Notes under the pieces: generated by a model | Told to the model about the DNA's origin: nothing | Seen by the model: the letters and a program-made list of their open reading frames with translations, nothing else | The model's database searches: none | Part shown: one piece after another, positions 1 through 7,895 of the stretch | Layout of the letters: each line of letters opens with the position of its first letter | Numbering within the stretch: position 1 is the stretch's first letter | Made by a program: the position numbers and the translations under genes | Source of the DNA: Psychromonas sp. 14N.309.X.WAT.B.A12 | GTDB taxonomy: Bacteria > Pseudomonadota > Gammaproteobacteria > Enterobacterales > Psychromonadaceae | NCBI RefSeq assembly: GCF_030397575.1 | Contig: NZ_JAPNXS010000005.1 | Location: 186,001 to 250,000, forward strand | Length of the DNA: 64,000 bases | Reading direction: 5' to 3'

Positions 1-500
1 ATACCTTCCCAAATACCACTTTCAGTCAAAATAATGGGGTAATTCAGTTAACAGGCATCGCAAGTCGATACATAGGCGTATGGATTGGTGGTATCTTAAT
101 CGTAATGGGATTATTCCCACACATTGGTGCTCTATTCCGCGCAGTACCAAATTCAGTATTAGGTGGCGCGACAATTATTATGTTTGCAACTGTTGCTACA
201 GCAGGTGTAAAAATCTTAACTCATGTTGAATTAAACAGAAAAAATATGCTCACATTAGCCGTTTCATTTGGTATGGGTTTAGGAGTGTTATTGGTACCAG
301 AGGTAGTGAACACAGTATCTGCAAATATTGGCGGTGATTTAGGTGCTATCGTTAAAAGCATATTTGGCTCACCAATCACTGCAAGTGGTTTAAGTGTGAT
401 TGTATTAACCCTATTTTTAGGAGAATACCCTGAAGAATACAACCCAATTATTCAAGATTTCCCTCTTGATGATGAGCATTCAGGTAAAGCTAAGAGCTAG
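1..500 (+). CDS. NCS2 family purine (xanthine/urate) permease, C-terminal part
   Basis: This is the 3' part of an inner-membrane nucleobase:cation symporter of the NCS2 family; its start lies before the window and the frame opens at base 3. The visible part begins with a TFPNTTFSQNNGVIQLTG stretch, the NCS2 signature region, followed by ASRYIG, several hydrophobic helices and a short charged C-terminal tail (EHSGKAKS). The FSQNNGVIQLTG form is typical of the xanthine/uric acid branch (XanQ, UacT, PbuX) rather than of uracil permeases. The neighbouring purine ABC transporter, uraH/uraD and xdhABC support a purine substrate. The exact substrate cannot be read from this fragment. Confidence 0.88.
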   Translation, partial: TFPNTTFSQNNGVIQLTGIASRYIGVWIGGILIVMGLFPHIGALFRAVPNSVLGGATIIMFATVATAGVKILTHVELNRKNMLTLAVSFGMGLGVLLVPEVVNTVSANIGGDLGAIVKSIFGSPITASGLSVIVLTLFLGEYPEEYNPIIQDFPLDDEHSGKAKS

Positions 501-508
501 CATTTTAT

Positions 509-610
509 CATCAAGTGTTTTATAGCTTTAATTCACTTGATGCTAAAAACAGTGTTAAGTAATGAAACTGACATGGCGCTTTCCTAAATATGAAAACCTA
601 GGAAAGCGCC
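509..610 (+). terminator. Two inverted repeats after the NCS2 permease
   Basis: Two stem-loops follow the permease stop. The first pairs CATCAAGTG (509-517) with CACTTGATG (534-542). The second is a perfect 12-bp stem, GGCGCTTTCCTA (575-586) with TAGGAAAGCGCC (599-610), and a 12-nt loop. Neither is followed by a strong T-run, so they may protect the 3' end of the mRNA or terminate only weakly. An imperfect dyad at 623-649 (GTAATCAC / GTGAATTAC) lies further down, upstream of the binding-protein gene, and could be an operator. Confidence 0.45.
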
Positions 611-766
611 TCATCTATTTAGGTAATCACAATAAGTTCAGTGAATTACATAAATAACTGTAATGTTATCGATACTTTATATATCACTAAGAATATTTAA
701 GTAGATAACAGTTTTCAGACAAAAATAACTATATATTTTACAACCAATCAAAATTAAGGACAATTT

Positions 767-1771
767 ATGAAGAAGATATTAACAACCACAGCTGCTGCAG
801 TATCAATTGCACTATGTTCATTTGTAGCACAAGCTGCTGATTTCAAACCGGCTGTTGCTTATGATTCAACAGGTAAGTTTGATAAATCTTTCGGACAAGC
901 AGTTGCGGAAAACGGTGTAATTAAATTCATGGAGCAATCGGATACTAAAGTTCGTGAATTAGTACCTTCAAGTGATGCACAGCGTGAACAAGGTCTTGAG
1001 CGTCTTGCACGTAAAGGTTTTAGCCCTATTCTTGTTGTTGGTTTCTTATATGCAACACCACTACAAAAAATTGCAGCAAAATACCCTGATAGCCAATTTG
1101 TGATCATCGATGCAGTGGTTGACTTACCAAATGTAAAATCAATCTTATTTAAAGAGCATGAAGGTTCTTTCCTTGTCGGTGCAATGGCCGCAATGAAGTC
1201 TGAAACCAATAAAGTAGGTTTCGTTGGCGGTATGGATATTTCATTGATCCGTAAATTTGCTTGTGGTTATGAGCAAGGTGCTAAATACGTTAACAAAGAC
1301 GCAGAAGTTTTCCAAAATATGACGGGTTCAACTAACGCAGCATGGTCAGATCCTGCTCGTGGTGCTGAACTAGCTAAAAGCCAATTCAGTAAAGGTGCTG
1401 ATGTAGTATTTGCTGCGGCAGGTGGTACAGGAGTAGGTGTTTACCAAGCAGCAGCTGACGAAGGTAAATATGCAATTGGCGTAGATTCAAATCAAAACTA
1501 CATTCACCCAGGTGTGATGTTAACGTCTATGGTTAAACGTGTTGGTGTTGCAACAGTAGATGCGTTCAAAGCTGCTGAAGCAGGTACATTTACAGCCGGC
1601 ATCCAAAGCCTTGGCTTAAAAGAGAATGGTGTAGATTGGGCATTAGACGAATATAACCGTGATTTAGTGACACCTGAAATGGAAGGTAAAATTGCTGGAA
1701 TTAAAGCTAAGATTATTTCTGGTGAAATCAAAGTACACGATTACATGATTGATAATACTTGTAACTACTAA
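767..1771 (+). CDS. BMP family ABC transporter substrate-binding protein (purine/nucleoside)
   Basis: This is a periplasmic binding protein of the basic-membrane-protein (BMP/PnrA) family, which binds nucleosides or purine bases. The 334-residue product has a Sec signal peptide with likely cleavage at AQA|AD (residues 23/24). Cys17 is not in a lipobox, so the protein is probably soluble, unlike the lipoprotein members of Gram-positive bacteria and spirochaetes. The N-terminal YDSTGKFDKSF segment corresponds to the family's 'G.xDD.SFN' ligand-binding region, and GFVGGMD and FAAAGGTGVGVYQAA are conserved family blocks. A good Shine-Dalgarno (AAGGA) precedes the ATG. It is followed by an ATPase and two permeases in the same direction, so it is the first gene of a transporter operon. 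Purine specificity is inferred from family and neighbours. Confidence 0.88.
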   Translation: MKKILTTTAAAVSIALCSFVAQAADFKPAVAYDSTGKFDKSFGQAVAENGVIKFMEQSDTKVRELVPSSDAQREQGLERLARKGFSPILVVGFLYATPLQKIAAKYPDSQFVIIDAVVDLPNVKSILFKEHEGSFLVGAMAAMKSETNKVGFVGGMDISLIRKFACGYEQGAKYVNKDAEVFQNMTGSTNAAWSDPARGAELAKSQFSKGADVVFAAAGGTGVGVYQAAADEGKYAIGVDSNQNYIHPGVMLTSMVKRVGVATVDAFKAAEAGTFTAGIQSLGLKENGVDWALDEYNRDLVTPEMEGKIAGIKAKIISGEIKVHDYMIDNTCNY

Positions 1772-1794
1772 TATCTCCCCTGAGAAAATTAATG

Positions 1795-1827
1795 CTCCCT
1801 TGTTGTAACAAGTAAGGGAGTATTTTT
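1795..1827 (+). terminator. Intercistronic hairpin between binding protein and ATPase
   Basis: CTCCCTT (1795-1801) pairs with AAGGGAG (1814-1820), with a further TGTT/AACA helix inside, followed by TATTTTT. It lies in the 96-bp gap between the binding-protein and ATPase genes. A leaky terminator or 3'-stabilising hairpin here would give more binding protein than membrane components, a common arrangement in ABC operons. That role is inferred. Confidence 0.6.
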
Positions 1828-1867
1828 ACCGATCTTTATCAATGGACAGAATAGAGAAACTTAATTT

Positions 1868-3451
1868 ATGTCTCAACCCCACAATCAAGAGAACATTGCT
1901 TTAGAGCTTTGTGGCATCGATAAAAAATTCGGTGCAGTACACGCTAATTGCAATATCGATCTAAAAGTACCTGCAGGGACTATCCATGGCATAATTGGAG
2001 AGAATGGCGCAGGTAAATCAACCCTAATGAACATCATTTATGGGTTTTATGTTGCAGACGCTGGCGATATTAAAATATCAGGCACAGTGCGTAAATTAAC
2101 TAGCTCTAAAGAAGCAATTAGTTACGGCATTGGCATGGTTCATCAACACTTCATGTTAGTTGATAATTTTAGTGTATTAGAAAATGTTATTTTAGGCGCA
2201 GAAGAAGGCGGCCTGTTAGAACCTAGCTTACGAAAAGCTCGAAAAGAATTAGAGCGTTTAGCTAAAGAGTATCAGCTAAATGTCCCACTCGATGCATTAA
2301 TTGAAGACCTTCCAGTTGGTTTACAGCAACGAGTTGAAATTTTAAAAGCGCTTTACCGCGGTGCAAAAATTCTTATATTAGATGAACCTACTGGTGTGTT
2401 AACACCACAAGAAACAGATCATCTGTTTAAAATCTTTGATGCATTACGCAATCAAGGTGTAACGATCCTATTAATCACTCATAAGTTACGTGAAATTCTA
2501 GCGGCAACCGATAATGTATCTGTAATGCGTCAAGGTGAAATGGTTGCTCACCGTAAAACAGCCGACACAGATAAAGAAGAGTTAGCTGAATTAATGGTCG
2601 GTCGCAAGGTTCGTCTAAAAGTAGAAAAAACTGAGGCAGACTCACAACAAGAACTACTCTCTACCTCCAACCTAACTTACACCGATGAACTAGGTGTTGA
2701 CCGTTTAAAAAATGTGTCTATCTCTATTAAAGCAGGTGAAGTAGTTGGTATTGCTGGTGTTTCTGGCAATGGCCAATCGGAATTAATGAGTGCTCTTGCC
2801 GGTTTAATCAAACCTAATTCAGGGCAGATTAATATTGGTGATACCTGTATTGATGCGCGACACCCAAGCTCAGCAGCACAGGTGCGAGATCTAGGCGTTG
2901 GACATATCCCAGAAGACCGTTTAGTGATGGGACTGATCAAATCTTTTAGTGCAGAAGAATCAGCTATTTTAGGCTATCAAAACTCTGCAACTTATAATGG
3001 GGTATTGCTAAACAAACCTAAAGTGATCAACCAAGAGTGTGCTCGTTTAATGGAAGAATGGGATGTACGTCCACGTGATCCAAAATTACGTAGCTCTTTA
3101 TTCTCTGGCGGTAATCAACAAAAATTAATCATCGCCCGTGAAGTAGATAAAGACCCTAATATTTTATTAATTGGTCAACCTACACGTGGTGTTGATATCG
3201 GTGCCATTGAGTTAATTCATAAACGTATTATTGAATTACGCGATCAGGGTAAAGGGATCTTATTAGTTTCCGTTGAACTCGATGAAATCATGGCCTTATC
3301 GGACCGCATTATTGTAATGTTTGATGGCAACATCGTGGGAGAAGTCAGCGCACAACAAGCCAATGAAAAAATCCTCGGTATGATGATGGCAAATATCATG
3401 CCTGACGAACTGCAATCAAATACAGTAACAACTTCTGGAGAGCAATTATGA
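1868..3451 (+). CDS. ABC transporter ATP-binding protein with two nucleotide-binding domains (purine/nucleoside)
   Basis: This is the cytoplasmic energising subunit of the BMP-type importer, with two fused nucleotide-binding domains like RbsA and NupO. Domain 1 has Walker A GENGAGKST (44-52), a degenerate signature (LPVGLQQR) and Walker B LILDEPTGVLTP. Domain 2 has a degenerate Walker A (GVSGNGQSE), an intact signature (FSGGNQQK) and LLIGQPTRGVD instead of a standard Walker B. This asymmetry is normal for nucleoside ATPases of the family, so one composite site probably dominates hydrolysis. The 527-residue length fits the family. The gene overlaps the next by ATGA, indicating translational coupling. 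Confidence 0.9.
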   Translation: MSQPHNQENIALELCGIDKKFGAVHANCNIDLKVPAGTIHGIIGENGAGKSTLMNIIYGFYVADAGDIKISGTVRKLTSSKEAISYGIGMVHQHFMLVDNFSVLENVILGAEEGGLLEPSLRKARKELERLAKEYQLNVPLDALIEDLPVGLQQRVEILKALYRGAKILILDEPTGVLTPQETDHLFKIFDALRNQGVTILLITHKLREILAATDNVSVMRQGEMVAHRKTADTDKEELAELMVGRKVRLKVEKTEADSQQELLSTSNLTYTDELGVDRLKNVSISIKAGEVVGIAGVSGNGQSELMSALAGLIKPNSGQINIGDTCIDARHPSSAAQVRDLGVGHIPEDRLVMGLIKSFSAEESAILGYQNSATYNGVLLNKPKVINQECARLMEEWDVRPRDPKLRSSLFSGGNQQKLIIAREVDKDPNILLIGQPTRGVDIGAIELIHKRIIELRDQGKGILLVSVELDEIMALSDRIIVMFDGNIVGEVSAQQANEKILGMMMANIMPDELQSNTVTTSGEQL

Positions 3452-4578
3452 ATGACTCAAAGATTCCAGCATGGGTAAGCATTATTGTTCTTCCATTAAT
3501 CAATATTCTGTTTGCCTTTGCTTTTTCTGCCATTATATTTTTGGCCGTTGATGTAAACCCCATTGAAGCCGCACAAACCATGATCAATGGAGCCTTCGGT
3601 TATCAAGAAGGGATTGGTTATACCTTTTATTACGCTACCAACTTTATTTTCACCGGTTTAGCAGTGGCTGTTGCCTTCTCTGCAGGCCTATTTAATATTG
3701 GCGGTGAAGGACAAGCTTATATTGGCGGGCTCGGGGTAGGCTTAGTTTGCTTAGGTTTAGATCATACTTTACCGTTTTGGGCGCTATTACCGATCACCAT
3801 GTTTGCCAGTATGGCCTTTGGTGCATTATGGGCGTTAATCCCAGCTTACCTTCAAGCCTACCGTGGCAGTCATATTGTAATCACGACCATTATGTTTAAC
3901 TTTATTGCTTCATCATTGATGGTGTACTTAATGGTAAACGTGTTGAATCAAAAAGGTCAAATGGCGCCTGTATCACGTGTATTTGAAGACTCTGCTGGTT
4001 TACCGGGTTTTCACACCATTGCCGGATGGTTTGGTTATTGTTTTGCTGAATCCCCAATGAACTTAAGCTTTTTAATTGCCCTACTTTGCTGTGTTTTAGT
4101 GTGGCTATTACTTTGGAGAACACGTTGGGGTTATGCCATTCGCGCAATGGGTTCAAGCCCTTCTGCTGCTGAATACGGTGGTATTAACCGTAAGCGTTTG
4201 ATCATTATTGTCATGCTTATTTCTGGTGCTTTATCAGGCTTATTAAGCTTAAATGAAGTACAAGGTTACGCACAACAACTCAAATTAGGCTTTGTAGCAG
4301 GTTATGGTTTCACTGGTATCGCAGTGTGTTTGATTGGCCGAAATCATCCTTTTGGTATTGTGTTAGCGAGTATTTTATTCGGGATTTTATACCAAGGTGG
4401 CGCAGAACTATCTTTTGACTTCCCAAATATTGACCGAGAGATGATCCAAGTAGTACAGGCATTAGTTGTACTCTTTAGTGGCGCGCTGTCATTAATGTTA
4501 GTTAAACCAACTGAGCGATTATTTGTTTATTTAGATGAAAAGAAAAAGTCTAACAACACTAGCGCTGCGGAGGCTTAA
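3448..4578 (+). CDS. ABC transporter permease 1 (purine/nucleoside, BmpC/NupP type)
   Basis: This integral membrane permease of the branched-chain/ribose (BPD_transp_2) superfamily has about ten hydrophobic segments and 376 residues. Family landmarks are FNIGGEGQAYIGG in the middle of the N-terminal half, RGSHIVITTIMFNFIASSL, and the cytoplasmic coupling region RAMGSSPSAAEYGGI. The start ATG overlaps the stop of the ATPase gene (ATGA), with GGAG upstream. It pairs with the next permease to form the heterodimeric channel. The C-terminus ends in a short charged tail (DEKKKSNNTSAAEA). Confidence 0.88.
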   Translation: MNDSKIPAWVSIIVLPLINILFAFAFSAIIFLAVDVNPIEAAQTMINGAFGYQEGIGYTFYYATNFIFTGLAVAVAFSAGLFNIGGEGQAYIGGLGVGLVCLGLDHTLPFWALLPITMFASMAFGALWALIPAYLQAYRGSHIVITTIMFNFIASSLMVYLMVNVLNQKGQMAPVSRVFEDSAGLPGFHTIAGWFGYCFAESPMNLSFLIALLCCVLVWLLLWRTRWGYAIRAMGSSPSAAEYGGINRKRLIIIVMLISGALSGLLSLNEVQGYAQQLKLGFVAGYGFTGIAVCLIGRNHPFGIVLASILFGILYQGGAELSFDFPNIDREMIQVVQALVVLFSGALSLMLVKPTERLFVYLDEKKKSNNTSAAEA

Positions 4579-4581
4579 ATT

Positions 4582-5547
4582 ATGTATGAAAATATTATTT
4601 TAATACTCGATGCGACATTAAGGGTATCAGCTCCACTCATTTTAGCCGCATTAGCCGGTTTATTTTCAGAACGTTCTGGTATTGTGAATATCGCACTAGA
4701 AGGTAAGATCTTATCATCTGCTTTTGCTGCGGCAGCCACTACCTCAGTCACTGGCTCTATTATGCTGGGGTTATTAGCTGCGATGTTTACGTCTACTTTA
4801 CTCTCATTGTTACATGGTTTTGCATGTATCACACATAGAGGAGATCAGATTGTATCGGGTGTGGCGATTAATATGCTAGCGGCAGGTTTAACTGTCACTT
4901 TAGGTCGTTACTGGTTTGGTTTAGGCGGACAAACCCCACCTTTATCAAATGATGAACGCTTTACGTCAATCACTTTACCTGGTGCTGACGCCGTGGCTGA
5001 CATTCCTGTCATTGGCTTACTGTACAGTGAGTTAATTTCTGGTCATAACATTCTGGTTTACTTGGCATTATTATTAGTGCCTGTGTGTTGGTGGATTATC
5101 TTTAAAACACGCTTTGGGTTACGTTTACGTGCCGCGGGAGAGAATCCACATGCCGTTGATACGGCGGGTATTTCAGTTGCTTGGTTACGTTATCGTGCAT
5201 TAATTTGTGCAGGTATTTTAACGGGGATAGCAGGAGCCTACCTATCGACTGCACATAGTGCTGGTTTTGTACCAAACATGAGTGCGGGTAAAGGTTATAT
5301 CGCATTAGCAGCACTTATTTTTGGTAAGTGGAAACCTGTTCCTGTCTTGTTTGGTTGTTTACTGTTTGGTTTCTTAGATGCAATGGCTATTCGCCTGCAA
5401 GGTGCTGAACTACCATTTATTGGTGAAGTACCTGTGCAAGCAATTGAAATACTGCCTTATGTATTAACTGTATTATTACTTGCAGGATTTATTGGTCGCG
5501 CCGTTGGTCCGAAATCAATCGGTGTGCCTTACGTTAAATCACGCTAA
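4582..5547 (+). CDS. ABC transporter permease 2 (purine/nucleoside, NupQ type)
   Basis: This is the second channel subunit, 321 residues, shorter than its partner as is usual. Typical elements are FSERSGIVNIALEGK near the N-terminus, RGDQIVSGVAINMLA in the middle, the coupling loop RAAGENPHAVDTAGI, and the C-terminal block SAGKGYIALAALIFGKW. It starts 3 bp after the previous stop with GGAGG upstream. It is the last gene of the operon and is followed by a strong bidirectional terminator. Together the four genes encode a complete high-affinity importer located next to purine catabolism genes. Confidence 0.9.
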   Translation: MYENIILILDATLRVSAPLILAALAGLFSERSGIVNIALEGKILSSAFAAAATTSVTGSIMLGLLAAMFTSTLLSLLHGFACITHRGDQIVSGVAINMLAAGLTVTLGRYWFGLGGQTPPLSNDERFTSITLPGADAVADIPVIGLLYSELISGHNILVYLALLLVPVCWWIIFKTRFGLRLRAAGENPHAVDTAGISVAWLRYRALICAGILTGIAGAYLSTAHSAGFVPNMSAGKGYIALAALIFGKWKPVPVLFGCLLFGFLDAMAIRLQGAELPFIGEVPVQAIEILPYVLTVLLLAGFIGRAVGPKSIGVPYVKSR

Positions 5548-5575
5548 GTATTAGCCTGTAACGTAACGCGAAAAG

Positions 5576-5616
5576 AAAAAGGCCTGAGACGAAGTTAATT
5601 CATCTCAGGCCTTTTT
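5576..5616. terminator. Bidirectional rho-independent terminator
   Basis: A perfect 14-bp stem, AAAAAGGCCTGAGA (5576-5589) with TCTCAGGCCTTTTT (5603-5616), has a 13-nt loop. The A-run on the left and T-run on the right let it work on both strands. It separates the convergent ABC-transporter operon and the homocysteine methyltransferase gene. Confidence 0.93.
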
Positions 5617-5632
5617 ACGTTAAAGCTGTTAA

Positions 5633-6535
5633 TTAATTTGTTAAGCTAACTTGCCACTCAGCTAACGCTTTAATATGGTCAGGACCAATACCACAACAAC
5701 CACCAATGATATTTGCACCTAGTGCATACCACTGTTTTGCATAAGCTAAGTAATCAAGGGGAGATAAGTCACGATAAGCTTGTACCGCTTCGTTGGCTTT
5801 ATGATCTTTAGGAATAGGCGTGAAGCTATTAGCAAATACACCAATATCTAAATCTGTTTTACCTGTAGCTTGTAAAGCTTGCTGAGTATCTTTAAGCGCT
5901 TGCTCAATTACCTCTGGAATAGAACAGTTAAAGAAAATACCAGTAATATCTTCTGCTAGTAATACTTCAATAGCTTCAGTGACTAATTCACCAGATCTTA
6001 GTTTCGCCTCACCAGTTAAATCATCACTTAATGTAAAAGAAAAATGGCAAGGTTTAGTCGTACTAGCCAATACCTTTAACATTACTTTCGCTTCAGCAAT
6101 ACTAGAGATAGTTTCACCTAACCATGCGTCTACATGTTGGTCTTGGGCGATAAACAAGGTATTTAAAATATCAAAGGCATTATCTGCATCAAATAAATCT
6201 GGGCGATATGAGCCAAAAGCAGGCGGTAATGAACCTACCACTTGTACATTATGTTGAGCTGTAGTGGCTACTTCTTTAGCTATGATAGCGGCTTGTGCTG
6301 CTAATTTAGCCCCCTGTTCTGCAAACAAATCGTCACCTAAATGAAATGGTACACAAGCATAGCTGTTAACTGTAATTAACTCTGCACCAGCATCAACAAA
6401 GCTTTGATGTGTTTGAGTGACATAATGTGGTGCTTCAATTAAAGCCTGTGCACTCCACAAAGGTTGTGAAAACGGAGCACCAATACGCTTAAGTTCACGC
6501 CCCATACCACCATCTAAAATCGTTAATTCTTTCAT
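5633..6535 (-). CDS. Homocysteine S-methyltransferase family protein
   Basis: This is a zinc-dependent methyltransferase of the Pfam S-methyl_trans family (MmuM-like), predicted to transfer a methyl group from a donor such as S-methylmethionine to homocysteine in the cytosol. The 300-residue TIM-barrel protein begins with ILDGGMGREL, the family's N-terminal motif. It carries the three expected zinc cysteines: Cys204 in FNCS, and Cys280/281 in IGGCCGIGP. It lies alone between the purine importer and uraH/uraD; the link to purines is unclear. It could serve methionine salvage or detoxification. The Shine-Dalgarno is weak. The family call is firm, the substrate is not. Confidence 0.82.
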   Translation of the reverse strand: MKELTILDGGMGRELKRIGAPFSQPLWSAQALIEAPHYVTQTHQSFVDAGAELITVNSYACVPFHLGDDLFAEQGAKLAAQAAIIAKEVATTAQHNVQVVGSLPPAFGSYRPDLFDADNAFDILNTLFIAQDQHVDAWLGETISSIAEAKVMLKVLASTTKPCHFSFTLSDDLTGEAKLRSGELVTEAIEVLLAEDITGIFFNCSIPEVIEQALKDTQQALQATGKTDLDIGVFANSFTPIPKDHKANEAVQAYRDLSPLDYLAYAKQWYALGANIIGGCCGIGPDHIKALAEWQVSLTN

Positions 6536-6710
6536 TATGGACTTCTATACGTCTAAATAAGATATGCGTATTTAACCATAGTTTTCAAAAATTCATAATG
6601 AAACTTGATCAGGATAAGTATGAATAAAATTCAACTTAATATTTAAATTGTTGAGAGGATTAATATTAGGGCTAATATTAGGATTGAAACAAAATTAAAG
6701 CAGGGAAAGA

Positions 6711-6736
6711 AGCCACTTTATGCGAATAAAATGGCT
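6711..6736 (-). terminator. Possible terminator after uraH
   Basis: AGCCACTTTAT and AATAAAATGGCT form an imperfect 10-11-bp stem 11 bases downstream of the uraH stop. On the minus strand it is followed by TTCTTT. The upstream 210-bp gap also holds a duplicated AATATTAGG motif near 6659-6681. The T-run is poor, so this is a tentative call. Confidence 0.4.
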
Positions 6737-6746
6737 TGAATGGCGA

Positions 6747-7109
6747 TTAACTACCGCGGTACGTTGAATAACTATAAGGCGACAATAATAAAGGGATATG
6801 ATGGTGACGCTCATCCTGTAATCTAAAGCAAATTTCAGCACTAGGATAAAAGGCAGAGAGTGATTGTTGCTCCCAATAGCTTTCTAACTCAAAACAGATT
6901 TTATAGGTCGCAAATAACGATTCAATCTCTTTATCTTCATACCACTCTGTTTGTTCCCACCCATCGATTCTACCATCGCTATTGGTCACTGCAGAGGATA
7001 ATAACTGCCAGTTATCACCATCTAAAACTAATAGTTTAATCGTCACGCCAACAGCAGGTTTACCCAATGATGAATCTAAAATATGCGTAGTTATTGGATT
7101 ATGGTTCAT
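6747..7109 (-). CDS. uraH: 5-hydroxyisourate hydrolase
   Basis: This transthyretin-related enzyme (PucM/UraH) hydrolyses 5-hydroxyisourate, the product of urate oxidation, to OHCU. The 120-residue length is typical. It has the N-terminal ITTHILDSSLGKPA signature with His9, and the C-terminal HIPLLLSPYSYSTYRGS with the diagnostic YRGS end (117-120) and His104. There is no signal peptide, so it is cytosolic. Its ATG overlaps the uraD stop (ATGA), so the two enzymes, which act in sequence, are translationally coupled. The substrate is unstable, which makes stoichiometric production useful. Confidence 0.95.
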   Translation of the reverse strand: MNHNPITTHILDSSLGKPAVGVTIKLLVLDGDNWQLLSSAVTNSDGRIDGWEQTEWYEDKEIESLFATYKICFELESYWEQQSLSAFYPSAEICFRLQDERHHHIPLLLSPYSYSTYRGS

Positions 7110-7606
7110 AATAATTTCTCCAAGCGGATAGCTGTGATTTTAGCTTGCTCTCGACCGGCGATTTGCACTTCGGTTTCACGGGTATTATCTATTCTGGCTT
7201 TGATTAGAGCTAACATTTCAACAGCACTTTTACCCGATGCACACACAATAAAGATGAAGCCAAATTTATCTAGATAGGCTTTATTTAATGCCACCATCTC
7301 CTCTAATACTGCACTTTCTGCTACCGACATCCCAGCTTGCTCATTGCTTGCAGTGCCTGATGTATTAGCATATTTCTTGTGGAGTGTATTCAGATCTCCA
7401 ATTTGTGGATGACCTTGAAATGCAATTAAATAATCCTGCTCGTTTAATTCAGTAAATGCTTTTTCTGAGGCTGCAAGTAACGCAGCTTTATCTGCAAATG
7501 GTGTTGCTTGGATCATCTTCTTAATCCAATTTGGCGCACAGCAACAACTTTCAAAGATATCGAAGCCTTTATCCGCACTGGCATTATTGATTTTGTCTAA
7601 ACTCAT
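7106..7606 (-). CDS. uraD: 2-oxo-4-hydroxy-4-carboxy-5-ureidoimidazoline (OHCU) decarboxylase
   Basis: This enzyme decarboxylates OHCU to (S)-allantoin, the step after UraH. The family motif FQGHPQIGD is present, with the catalytic His at residue 66, as are the N-terminal CCCAPNW and the C-terminal helical region. I place the start at 7606 because AAGGAAAAATA lies just upstream and the resulting 166-residue protein has normal family length. The frame stays open to 7693, but that 29-residue extension is basic and atypical. The gene is the first of the uraD-uraH pair and is separated from xdhC by about 290 bp, so it may have its own promoter. Confidence 0.93.
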   Translation of the reverse strand: MSLDKINNASADKGFDIFESCCCAPNWIKKMIQATPFADKAALLAASEKAFTELNEQDYLIAFQGHPQIGDLNTLHKKYANTSGTASNEQAGMSVAESAVLEEMVALNKAYLDKFGFIFIVCASGKSAVEMLALIKARIDNTRETEVQIAGREQAKITAIRLEKLL

Positions 7607-7734
7607 TATTTTTCCTTTTTTACGATTTACTTTTATCATCGCAACAGTAAATCGATCTGATAAAGCACCTTGGTAGTGCAATAAATGGGACAATACGTGA
7701 TTATCAATAAGTTAATTATTCATCTTATTCTATA

Positions 7735-7786
7735 GGTGAATATTAAAGTATTCATAAACTACTGTTTATTAATACTTTAATCACCC
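7735..7786. repeat. Hairpin in the xdhC-uraD gap
   Basis: ATTAAAGTATT pairs with AATACTTTAAT (7771-7781) over 11 bp with a loop of about 19 nt, and flanking GGTG/CACC extends the stem past a bulge. It lies in the 289-bp region between xdhC and uraD. It has no clear T-run. It may be an mRNA processing element between the two transcription segments. A degenerate RutR-like half-site (TGACCATTTGG) lies at 7865-7875. Confidence 0.4.
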
Positions 7787-7895
7787 AATATGCATTACTA
7801 CTTGCTTGATAAGTTTTCTATATTTCACTACTGAGTGGTTATCAAGCTAATATCATACCAAAACTGACCATTTGGATTGTTTTTATTGGCAGCGG

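Noticed and set aside
501-766. Purine riboswitch before the ABC operon
   Set aside because: The conserved junction nucleotides and three-helix arrangement are not seen; only simple inverted repeats.
859-1209. 116-codon minus-strand frame inside the BMP binding-protein gene
   Set aside because: Antisense shadow; the plus-strand gene has a signal peptide and family motifs.
7607-7693. N-terminal extension of uraD
   Set aside because: The downstream ATG has a clear AAGGA and gives the normal family length.
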